NCBI RefSeq assembly: GCF_004341505.2
Contig: NZ_SLYP02000001.1
Coordinates: 276,501-340,500 of the forward strand
DNA: 64,000 bases
DNA from: Sphingomonas sp. JUb134
GTDB taxonomy: Bacteria > Pseudomonadota > Alphaproteobacteria > Sphingomonadales > Sphingomonadaceae
Direction: 5' to 3'
In this document: positions 1-7,344 of the stretch, in pieces
How the letters are laid out: every line of letters starts with the position of its first letter
Numbering within the stretch: position 1 is the first letter of the stretch
The notes under the pieces: generated by a model
The model's database searches: none
What the model was told of the DNA's origin: nothing
The model's input: the letters and a program-made list of their open reading frames with translations, nothing else
Translations under genes and position numbers: made by a program

Positions 1-771
1 GTCGCGGATGGCGACGTTCACCAGCGTCAGGTCGACCTCATGCTCGCGGATCGCGGCATCGCGCTGGCCCTGGAACTCGGAATCGATCAGCGTGAACTGC
101 CAGGCAGGCGAGGTCTTTTCCGACATGATGCCATAGCGGCCGCCGTAGAAGCGGAGGTTCTCGAACTCGTTGCCCGCCTGATAGACGCCCGCGAGCCCGG
201 AGCCGATGTGGAAGTCGACGTGGCGCAGATAGCCGTGCTGCGCGACGCGGAAACGCACCGCGACCGCGCCCGCATTGCCCGAGCCGATGCGGAAATCCAC
301 GTTGGACAGCGCGGAATAAAAGGTACTCGACGTGGCGTCGAAGATGCTGGGATCGAACGGCACGCTGGTGCGCGGCGGCACCGGCGCCTTGCCGACACGA
401 TACTGGTCCTCGCCCGTGAAGGCCACCATCGCCGCAACGCCCGAGCCGAAGCCGGCGGTGTTGTCCCCAAGGATGATCTCGGGACGAGTCGGGCCGACGC
501 CGAACACCCGCACGGCGGACTTCACGAAGATGGTGCGGCTGATGCGGTATCGGCCGGAGGGAAGGAAGACCACGCCGCCGTGGCCGCCTTCCGCAGCGGC
601 ATCGATCGCCTGCTGGATCGCGGCGCTATCGTCCGCGCGTCCGTCGCCGACGCCCCGGACGGTGATCGCACGCGGGTCGTCGGGAGCCTGGAGGTAGACC
701 GATGATGACTTTGCCAGAACCGGGGCGGGCAGCATCAATGCCGCCGCGCCGAGCAGCCAGGTCGCCTTCAT
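1..771 (-). CDS. Secreted beta-helix (pectate-lyase-3-like) protein, 3' end cut by window
   Basis: This is the N-terminal 257 codons of a gene that runs off the left edge. It begins with a clear signal peptide (MKATWLLGAAALMLPAPVLA). A Pectate_lyase_3-type N-terminus follows, including DDSAAIQQAIDAA and VVFLPSGRYRISRT, which marks a right-handed parallel beta-helix as found in polysaccharide-active proteins. It is a close paralogue of the 1012-residue protein at 4188-7226: most blocks, such as QGQRDAAIREHE, are shared. The start was chosen because AGGGAG lies about 8 nt upstream and the signal peptide begins there. A LacI-type operator lies 19-34 bases upstream. It probably acts in the periplasm or at the cell surface on a glycan. 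The substrate cannot be read from the sequence, and the C-terminal domains are not visible. Confidence 0.85.
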   Translation of the reverse strand, partial: MKATWLLGAAALMLPAPVLAKSSSVYLQAPDDPRAITVRGVGDGRADDSAAIQQAIDAAAEGGHGGVVFLPSGRYRISRTIFVKSAVRVFGVGPTRPEIILGDNTAGFGSGVAAMVAFTGEDQYRVGKAPVPPRTSVPFDPSIFDATSSTFYSALSNVDFRIGSGNAGAVAVRFRVAQHGYLRHVDFHIGSGLAGVYQAGNEFENLRFYGGRYGIMSEKTSPAWQFTLIDSEFQGQRDAAIREHEVDLTLVNVAIRD

Positions 772-789
772 CCATCATCTCCCTCTGTT

Positions 790-805
790 CTGGTATCGTT
801 ATCAT
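790..805 (-). promoter_or_regulatory. LacI-family-type operator, copy 1
   Basis: Read on the minus strand the site is ATGATAACGATACCAG, a near-palindrome of form TGnTAnCGnTAnCA with a central CG, as is typical of LacI-family operators. It lies just upstream of the truncated beta-helix gene. It matches 15 of 16 bases with the site at 7391-7406 in the TBDR gene of the same locus. No LacI-family gene is visible in the window, so the regulator is inferred to lie elsewhere. Confidence 0.5.
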
Positions 806-864
806 TTTCGCACGGACGGAAGCGCCGAATGCAGCCGGGTTCCGGCCCGTGCGTAGCGGTGATC

Positions 865-1131
865 TCAGGAAAGGTGGTGGGCCAGCGCCTGTGCGGCGAT
901 CGCCACCTGGGTACGGTTGCGCACGTTCAGCTTGCGCATCAATGCGGTCATGTGCGCCTTCACTGTCGCCTCGGCGATGCCAAGGTCGAAGGCGATCTGC
1001 TTGTTGAGTAGCCCTGAGTGGACACCGCGCAGAACCTTGATCTGCGTAGGTGTCAGTTGCGCCAGACCGAACTCGGCCGCGTGGCTCGCGAGCGGTTCGG
1101 ATCGGCGAGTCTGTTGGGCGGTCCCTCCCAT
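865..1131 (-). CDS. Stand-alone LuxR/GerE-type DNA-binding domain protein
   Basis: An 88-residue protein that consists almost entirely of a LuxR-type helix-turn-helix: LTPTQIKVLRGVHSGLLNKQ, then IAEATVKAHMTALMRKLNVR. That is the C-terminal effector half of NarL/FixJ response regulators, which are usually about 210 residues. No receiver domain precedes it. The frame stays open upstream but encodes no receiver-like sequence. Two in-frame ATGs exist. The one at 1131 has AGGAGG at good spacing, while the one at 1137 lies only 3 nt behind it. It is either a small stand-alone transcription factor or the remnant of a decayed response regulator. It sits beside the gluconate locus, but its target is unknown. 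Confidence 0.65.
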   Translation of the reverse strand: MGGTAQQTRRSEPLASHAAEFGLAQLTPTQIKVLRGVHSGLLNKQIAFDLGIAEATVKAHMTALMRKLNVRNRTQVAIAAQALAHHLS

Positions 1132-1229
1132 CGACATCCTCCTCCTGGTCGGCTTCTTTGGCCTTGTCCGACCGGACGCGCGGTCCAGGCGGCCTCTTGG
1201 TCCAGCGCTCCACTCTTGTGGATTCGGTT

Positions 1230-1305
1230 GGACAGGTTTTGAGTATGATCCCTCTATTTGGGCCTGATCAAGCCTTTTTCATTGCTGATCCGCAAAAACC
1301 TGTCC
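1230..1305. repeat. 11-bp perfect inverted repeat upstream of gluconate permease
   Basis: GGACAGGTTTT at 1230-1240 is repeated inverted as AAAACCTGTCC at 1295-1305, separated by 54 nt. Similarity extends one or two bases beyond each arm. The pair lies in the promoter region of the permease gene. It could be two facing operator copies, for example for the adjacent GntR regulator, or remains of an element's ends. No tnp gene is present. Confidence 0.45.
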
Positions 1306-1404
1306 TACAGCTATGGGCGGAAGGCAAAATGCCGCCAGACCCTTGGGAGGGATGTCGATGGCCGAAGCGCTGGTTTCTCGCGCGTATTTCCACGGGCTCG
1401 CAGG

Positions 1405-2751
1405 ATGACCGGCGAAGACCTTCGCCTGATCGGCGCGGCGCTGGGCGGCATTCTGCTGGCGGTGCTGATGATCGTGCGCGGCCGCCTCCACCCCTTCATC
1501 GGTCTGCTCTGCGGCGCCTTCGCCGTGGGTCTGCTCGCAGGTCTTCCCCTGCCGGAAACCGCCAAGGCGGTGCAGAAGGGCGTCGGCGACATCATCGGCG
1601 GCACCGGCCTGGTCGTGGCCCTTGGCCTGTCGCTCGGCGCGATGCTGCATCTGTCGGGCGGCGCCGCCACGCTGGCGAAGGGGGCGCTACAACTCACGGG
1701 CGCCCGAGCCGCACCCTGGGCTACTCTGGGCATCGCGATCGTCATCGGCCTGCCGCTGTTCTTCGAGACGGGCCTGGTGCTGTTGCTGCCGATCGTGGTC
1801 GCGGCAGCCGAAACGATGGCGGGCGACGATCCTGCCGAACGGGATGCGGCCAAGCTGCGCCTGATCATGCCGGCGCTCGCAGGCCTGGGCGTCGTCCACG
1901 CGCTGGTGCCCCCGCATCCCGGTCCGCTGCTCGCCGTCGAAGCGCTGGGCGCCGACCTCGGCCGCACGATGCTCTACGGCATCGTGATCGCAATCCCGAC
2001 GGCGATCGTGGCAGGGCCGATGCTGGCAAAGGTCACCGCACGCGGCGTGCGGCTGGAGGCGCCGGTCCTCACCGATCACCGGCTGGACATCGCGACACCC
2101 GGGCGCGGGAGCGCACTGCTCATCGTGCTTCTTCCCGTCGTTCTGATCGCCGCGGGCGAAATCGGGCAGATGCTGCCCGGGCTGCGCGGCAACACGGCGC
2201 TTGCCGCCGCGAGCAACCCGGTCGTGGCATTGCTGATCGCCAACCTGCTCGCGCTGCCGCTGCTGTTCGGAAGGCGCCTGCGCGAGGCGGCGATCCAGAA
2301 CGCGGTCTGGTTCGAAACCATGGGTGCTGCCGGTGCGATCCTGCTCGCGATCGGTGCGGGCGGCGCGCTCAAGCAGGTGCTGGTGACGGCCGGTCTGTCG
2401 GACCTGCTCGCGCGGGTCGTGCTGATGTACGCCATCTCGCCGCTGCTGCTCGGCTGGCTGATCGCGGTCGGCATCCGCCTGGCCGCCGGCTCGGCGACCG
2501 TGGCGACGATCACTGCGGTGGGCATCATGCCGGGTGTGGTCGCCGGTTCCGGCGTCTCCCCCGAACTGGTAGTGCTGGCGGTGGGCGCCGGATCGGTGTT
2601 CTTCAGCCATGTGAACGATCCCGGCTTCTGGCTGGTCAAAAGCTATGTCGGCACCAGCACCGCCGACACGTTCCGCACCTGGTCGCTGCTGGAGACGGCC
2701 ATTTCGGTCGTCGGCCTCATGCTGGTGCTCGCGCTCAGCTATGTCGTCTGA
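1405..2751 (+). CDS. gntT: Gluconate:H+ symporter, GntP family
   Basis: A 448-residue inner-membrane transporter with about 12 hydrophobic segments along the whole length. It shows GntP-family features: a GDIIGGTGLVVALGLSLGAM block, IGLPLFFETGLVLLLPI, the proline-rich loop ALVPPHPGPL, and a C-terminal SHVNDPGFWLVKSY motif. The family takes up D-gluconate or related sugar acids with protons. Start choice: the frame is open upstream to 1258, but that extension is Arg/Ser-rich and not membrane-like. ATG 1405 gives the usual family length, though its ribosome-binding site is weak. It is followed by a regulator and, convergently, by gluconokinase, which supports gluconate as the substrate. Confidence 0.9.
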   Translation: MTGEDLRLIGAALGGILLAVLMIVRGRLHPFIGLLCGAFAVGLLAGLPLPETAKAVQKGVGDIIGGTGLVVALGLSLGAMLHLSGGAATLAKGALQLTGARAAPWATLGIAIVIGLPLFFETGLVLLLPIVVAAAETMAGDDPAERDAAKLRLIMPALAGLGVVHALVPPHPGPLLAVEALGADLGRTMLYGIVIAIPTAIVAGPMLAKVTARGVRLEAPVLTDHRLDIATPGRGSALLIVLLPVVLIAAGEIGQMLPGLRGNTALAAASNPVVALLIANLLALPLLFGRRLREAAIQNAVWFETMGAAGAILLAIGAGGALKQVLVTAGLSDLLARVVLMYAISPLLLGWLIAVGIRLAAGSATVATITAVGIMPGVVAGSGVSPELVVLAVGAGSVFFSHVNDPGFWLVKSYVGTSTADTFRTWSLLETAISVVGLMLVLALSYVV

Positions 2752-2793
2752 CCGCGGGCGAAGCCGGGCCGCGGAGCCGGTCGGGGACCTCCC

Positions 2794-3471
2794 ATGAGCG
2801 AGGGACGTCTCGCGGATCGCGCCTATACGGAGATCGTCCGGATCATCAACGATCAGGGGATGGTGAGCGGGGATCGCCTACCCTCCGAGGCCCGGCTGGC
2901 CGATCTGTTCGGCATGTCGCGCACCATCGTGCGCGAGGCGCTCGCCCGCCTCGCCTCCGACGGCATCACCGAGGCACGTCGAGGCGCGGGCTCCTATGTG
3001 AAGCGGCGGCCGTCCGATCGGCTCGGCTCGCACATGCCGATGGACGCGCTGGCGGCAACGCTGGGCACCTATGAAGTACGCTTCGTGCTGGAGGCGGAGG
3101 CGGCACGGCTGGCGGCCCAGCGGCGTTCGCACCAGCAACTCGAGGCGATCGAGCGGGCGTTAAGCGCGTTGCGCGCCGCGCTCCTCTCGAACGCGCCCGC
3201 GCATGACGAGGACTGGAACCTCCACCGCAGCATCGCGGAGGCCACCGGCAACGCGGCGTTCCCGCCGGTCTTCGATCACCTGCAGGACGCGGTGATGCAG
3301 ATCCTGCGTGCAGGCGTCGAGATCTCGCGCGCGCGCCCGCCCGAGGTGATCGGCGCGATGATGGACGAGCATGACGCGATCGTGGACGCGATCCGCGCCC
3401 GGGATGCCGATGGTGCGGCGCTGGCGATGCGGTGGCATCTGTCGCAGGGACGCAAGCGGCTGATGCCGTGA
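2794..3471 (+). CDS. GntR-family transcriptional regulator, FadR/FCD subfamily
   Basis: A 225-residue regulator. The winged helix-turn-helix fills roughly residues 1-72 (RLPSEARLADLFGMSRTIVR is the recognition region). It is followed by an alpha-helical FCD ligand domain with the expected metal-binding Asp/His residues (DEDWNLH, MMDEHDAI, AMRWHL). FCD members typically bind sugar acids or other carboxylates and repress their catabolic genes. It starts 42 bases after the permease on the same strand, with GGGGA in front of the ATG, so the two are probably co-transcribed. It is inferred to sense gluconate or a breakdown product. This is not an orthologue of the LacI-type GntR of E. coli. Confidence 0.9.
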   Translation: MSEGRLADRAYTEIVRIINDQGMVSGDRLPSEARLADLFGMSRTIVREALARLASDGITEARRGAGSYVKRRPSDRLGSHMPMDALAATLGTYEVRFVLEAEAARLAAQRRSHQQLEAIERALSALRAALLSNAPAHDEDWNLHRSIAEATGNAAFPPVFDHLQDAVMQILRAGVEISRARPPEVIGAMMDEHDAIVDAIRARDADGAALAMRWHLSQGRKRLMP

Positions 3472-3483
3472 TTGCCGCTCCCC

Positions 3484-4029
3484 TCAGCGGGACGCGGGCA
3501 CGAGGTCGAGCCAGGCACGGACCTCCGCACAAAGACTTTCCGGCGTCCGCGCCGCATCCAACGTCAGTGCGCGCTCGTCCGGCATGGGACGCTCCAGCGT
3601 CGCCAACTGGCTGTCGAGGAGGCTGGGCGGCATGTAATGGCCGTCGCGGCTCGCCATCCGCCGCGCGATCTCCTCGCGCGCAGTGTCGAGCAGAACAAAG
3701 TACATTGGCACGGCCGATGCAGCGGCCAGCCTCTCGCGATAGGCACGCTTGAGGGCGGAGCAGGCCGCGACGGCGATGCCCCGCGTCGAGCTTGCCTCGC
3801 CGATCGCGCGCCCCAGCCGGTCGAGCCAGGGCCAGCGATCCGCATCGGTCAGGGGGTGGCCGGCCCGCATCTTGGCGACACTTGCCGCCGAATGAAAGGC
3901 ATCACCCTCCAAGACGGGGCAGCCGAGCTCTGCACCGAGCCTTACCGACAGCGTCGTCTTGCCCGTGCCGCTCACCCCCATCACCACGATCGCGCGCGGT
4001 CGGTCGATCCCTTGCCGTTGTGCCTGCAC
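3484..4029 (-). CDS. gntK: Gluconokinase
   Basis: A 181-residue cytoplasmic kinase that phosphorylates D-gluconate to 6-phosphogluconate for the Entner-Doudoroff or pentose-phosphate routes. The Walker A motif GVSGTGKTT is at residues 18-26. Family blocks follow: LEGDAFHSAASVAKMRAGHP, LTDADRWPWL, the CSALKRAYRERL segment and SRDGHYMPPSLLDSQLATLE. Length and motifs match the GntK family. It converges with the GntR regulator (12 bases between stops) and diverges from the secreted beta-helix gene, so it has its own promoter in the 158-base gap. Confidence 0.95.
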   Translation of the reverse strand: MQAQRQGIDRPRAIVVMGVSGTGKTTLSVRLGAELGCPVLEGDAFHSAASVAKMRAGHPLTDADRWPWLDRLGRAIGEASSTRGIAVAACSALKRAYRERLAAASAVPMYFVLLDTAREEIARRMASRDGHYMPPSLLDSQLATLERPMPDERALTLDAARTPESLCAEVRAWLDLVPASR

Positions 4030-4187
4030 GCCTGTGCCCTCAGCTTTGGCCGGCCGGCCGTGTTGCCCCGGCGGTATTGGGTCTGGCGAGTTGCTTGGCC
4101 ATTGCGACCTTGGTCGAGGTCGCCACTCTGGGGAGGCCGAACTATCCAGGCGGGCACACTCGCGCAGCGATCAAGGGACGCATCGCC

Positions 4188-7100
4188 ATGACAGCCAGCA
4201 CCGCCCTCCGTCTGCTCCCAGCGCTGCTGCTCGCCGGCACCGCCCTGCCGGCACTGGCGGCGCCCGGCTCGACCTCGGTCTACGCAACCGCGCCGAACGA
4301 CCCACGCGCCATCACCGTGTCGGCGCAGGGCGACGGCACCACCGACGATAGCGCCGCGATCCAGCAGGCGATCGATGCGGCCGCGGGCCATGGCGGCGGC
4401 GGTCTCGTCTTCCTTCCCTCCGGTCGGTACCGGATCACCCGCACGCTGTATGTCTGGCCCGGCGTGCGCCTGTTCGGGGTCGGCAAGAAGCGCCCGGTCT
4501 TGGTGCTGGCACCCAACACGCCCGGCTTCCAGAGCGGCGTCGGCAACATGATCTTCTTCACGGGCAACCGCCCTCAGCCGGACGGGGCAGGCCCGCGCGT
4601 GCCCGTGCCGCCGCCCACCAGCGTTCCGTTCAACCCGGGCATTGCCGACGCCAATTCGGGCACCTTCTACTCGGCCATGGCGAACGTCGACTTCGAGATC
4701 GGCAGCGGCAATCCGGCGGCGACCGCGGTCCGGTTCCACACCGCCCAGCATACCTATCTCAGCCACATCGACTTCCACCTCGGCTCCGCCCTCGCCGGCA
4801 TCTACCAGGTCGGGAACCTGGGCCAGAACCTGCGCTTCTTCGGCGGCCGCTATGGCATCCTAACGGAGAAACCGTCGCCGGCCTGGCAATACACGCTGCT
4901 GGATTCGACCTTCGAAGGGCAGCGCGACGCCGCGATCCGCGAGCACGAGGCCGGCCTCACGCTGGTCAACACCAGCTTCCGCAACGTGCCCGTCGGGATC
5001 GAGATCGACCGCGGCTATGGCGATTGGTTGTGGGGCAAGGACGTCCGCTTCGAGAATGTCTCGCAGGCCGGCGTCATCATCAGCAACGAGGGCAACGCGT
5101 ATACGCAGATCGGCTTCTGCAATGCGGTGGCGACCGGGACGCCCGTCTTCGCGCGCTTTCGCGACAGCGGCCAGACGGTCGCGGGCAAGGGGAGCCGCTA
5201 CCGCGTGCGCGAGTTCACCTATGGGCTGACCGTGCCGGCGCTGGGCGCCACCGGCAGCTACGCGACGCGCATGGATGCCGCACCGCTCTCGGGCACCCCG
5301 CGCCGCCGCGATCGCGCGATCCGCCTGCTGCCGCCCGTCGCCGACTGGGTGAACGTGCGAGACCTGGGGGTGCGCGGGGACAATGCGACCGACGACACCG
5401 CCGCGATCCAGCGCGCGATCGACAGCCGCCGGGTACTCTACTTCCCGGCCGGATTCTACCGCGTCTCCGACACGCTGAAGCTGCGCCCCGACAGCGTCCT
5501 GGTCGGGCTGCATCCCAGCATGACGCAGATCGTCCTGACCGAGGACAGCGCGCCCTTCCGCGGGGTCGGCAGTCCGCGCGCGCTGATCGAGAGCGCAAAG
5601 GGCGGGGATGCGATCGTCTCCGGCCTGGGCCTCTTCACGGGCGGTACCAATCCGCGTGCAACCGCGCTCTTGTGGCGTGCAGGCGAACGATCGCTGGTGG
5701 ACGACGTCAAGTTCCAGGGTGGTCACGGCACCTTCCTTGCCGACGGCAGCCGCTTCGATCCGTACAATGCCAACCACACGGCCGATCCGGACCCCAAGAA
5801 GCGCTGGGACGGCCAATATGCGAGCCTGTGGGTCACCGACGGCGGCGGTGGCACCTTCAACGGGCTGTGGACGCCCAACACCTATGCGCAGGCGGGGCTC
5901 TACGTCTCGGACACCAGCACGCCCGGCTATGTCTACCAGATGTCGGCCGAGCATCACCGCCGCGCCGAGATCGTGCTCGACCGCGTCCGCAACTGGCAAT
6001 TCCTGGCGCCGCAGACGGAGGAGGAGGCGGGCGAGAGCCGGGACGCGGTGGCGCTGGAGGTCCGCAACTCGCGCGACATCCTCTTTGCCAATCTGCACGC
6101 CTATCGCGTCACCCGCTCGCTCCAGCCTGCGCCCGCAGCCGTGACGCTGGATGGTTCGAGCGGCATCCGCTTCCGCAACGTGCACGTGAATGCCGAGAGC
6201 GGCTTTGCCACCTGCGACGGCAACGGATGCGGGACCTACCTGCGCGCCAGCAAATATCCGTATGAGAACGCGATCGTCGACGTGACTCGCCGCGCCGCAG
6301 TGCGCGAACGCGAGTTTGCGGTACTCGACGTGACGGACGCGCCGGCACCGGCAGCCAGCCCCTCCCTCGCCCCGGTCCGCATGCTGGCGGAGGGCTTCTA
6401 CTCGCTCGGCGGTGGCGCCGTGGACCCGACGGGCAAGCTCTATTTCGTCGACCGCTATTTCCAGCGCATCCATGGCTGGTCGGAGAGGGAGGGACTGTCG
6501 ATCGTCGCCGACGCGCCGCTCGATCCCGTCAACCTCGCGGTCGACCGCTCCGGCAAGCTGATGGTGCTGTCGTCCGCCGGCGCCGCGGCGACGGTGTACA
6601 GCATCGATCCCGCGGCTCCCCAGGCGCCGCGGATCATCGCGCCCACTCCCGCCTCCGCCGCCACGGGCGGGCGTATCGCCCTGCCAGCGAGCTTCTGGAA
6701 CAACGGCGAGTTCCGCGACCAATATGATCCCGCCACCGATCGCTTCACGACGCTGGCAGAGATGTTCGCGCGCGACATGGCACTGCCCAAGCCGCTGGAA
6801 TATCGCTCGCCCGACGGAAGCATCGCGCTTCCTGCCTACCGGGTTTGGCAGCAGGGTCCGGCCGATCACCTGGGCTGGCGGTTCTCGGACACGCTCGACA
6901 CCTATGGCTTCGTCCACGGCACCGTGGGTTCCCGCGTCTATGTCGCGAACGGCTCCGAGGATCGTACCTACAGTGGCCTCCTGGGCGCTGGCGGCGCGGT
7001 GACCGACCTCAAGCCCTTTGCGCCGCGCGGCGGCGAAAGCGTGGCCGTGGGCCCGGACGGGCGCGTCTATGTCGCGAACGGCGAGATCTTCGTCTACGGC

Positions 7101-7226
7101 GTCGACGGGCGCGAGCAGGGGCGCATCGACGTGCCGCAGCGTCCGCTCCAATTGCTGTTCGGCGGCCCGGACGGCGCCACGCTGTTCATCCTCGCCCATC
7201 ATGCGCTGTTCGCGGCGCGGCCCTGA
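4188..7226 (+). CDS. Secreted tandem beta-helix (GH55-like) protein with C-terminal beta-propeller-like domain
   Basis: A 1012-residue exported protein: signal peptide (about residues 1-25, ending PALAA), then two Pectate_lyase_3-type N-caps, each starting a right-handed beta-helix. The first is near residue 40 (GDGTTDDSAAIQQAIDAA). The second is near residue 390 (VNVRDLGVRGDNATDDTAAI). Tandem helices of this type are the architecture of GH55 glucanases. From about residue 730 the sequence changes to NHL/SMP-30-like repeats (GGGAVDPTGKLYFVDRYF, VNLAVDRSGKLMVLSS, GGESVAVGPDGRVYVANGE), suggesting a beta-propeller. ATG 4188 was chosen over an upstream open extension because AAGGGA precedes it and a signal peptide begins there. 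It lies between gluconokinase and a TBDR. Likely glycan degradation feeding sugar-acid catabolism; the activity is inferred. Confidence 0.85.
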   Translation: MTASTALRLLPALLLAGTALPALAAPGSTSVYATAPNDPRAITVSAQGDGTTDDSAAIQQAIDAAAGHGGGGLVFLPSGRYRITRTLYVWPGVRLFGVGKKRPVLVLAPNTPGFQSGVGNMIFFTGNRPQPDGAGPRVPVPPPTSVPFNPGIADANSGTFYSAMANVDFEIGSGNPAATAVRFHTAQHTYLSHIDFHLGSALAGIYQVGNLGQNLRFFGGRYGILTEKPSPAWQYTLLDSTFEGQRDAAIREHEAGLTLVNTSFRNVPVGIEIDRGYGDWLWGKDVRFENVSQAGVIISNEGNAYTQIGFCNAVATGTPVFARFRDSGQTVAGKGSRYRVREFTYGLTVPALGATGSYATRMDAAPLSGTPRRRDRAIRLLPPVADWVNVRDLGVRGDNATDDTAAIQRAIDSRRVLYFPAGFYRVSDTLKLRPDSVLVGLHPSMTQIVLTEDSAPFRGVGSPRALIESAKGGDAIVSGLGLFTGGTNPRATALLWRAGERSLVDDVKFQGGHGTFLADGSRFDPYNANHTADPDPKKRWDGQYASLWVTDGGGGTFNGLWTPNTYAQAGLYVSDTSTPGYVYQMSAEHHRRAEIVLDRVRNWQFLAPQTEEEAGESRDAVALEVRNSRDILFANLHAYRVTRSLQPAPAAVTLDGSSGIRFRNVHVNAESGFATCDGNGCGTYLRASKYPYENAIVDVTRRAAVREREFAVLDVTDAPAPAASPSLAPVRMLAEGFYSLGGGAVDPTGKLYFVDRYFQRIHGWSEREGLSIVADAPLDPVNLAVDRSGKLMVLSSAGAAATVYSIDPAAPQAPRIIAPTPASAATGGRIALPASFWNNGEFRDQYDPATDRFTTLAEMFARDMALPKPLEYRSPDGSIALPAYRVWQQGPADHLGWRFSDTLDTYGFVHGTVGSRVYVANGSEDRTYSGLLGAGGAVTDLKPFAPRGGESVAVGPDGRVYVANGEIFVYGVDGREQGRIDVPQRPLQLLFGGPDGATLFILAHHALFAARP

Positions 7227-7344
7227 CCGGCCCCTTCGACTTTGGTCGTAGATGCTGCGCCTGCCGGCATCGGATAGAATGCACGCACACGGACACGACG
7301 CCACGCCGGACCACCGGCACGCGCCGGCACCAAGGAGGGGATGG

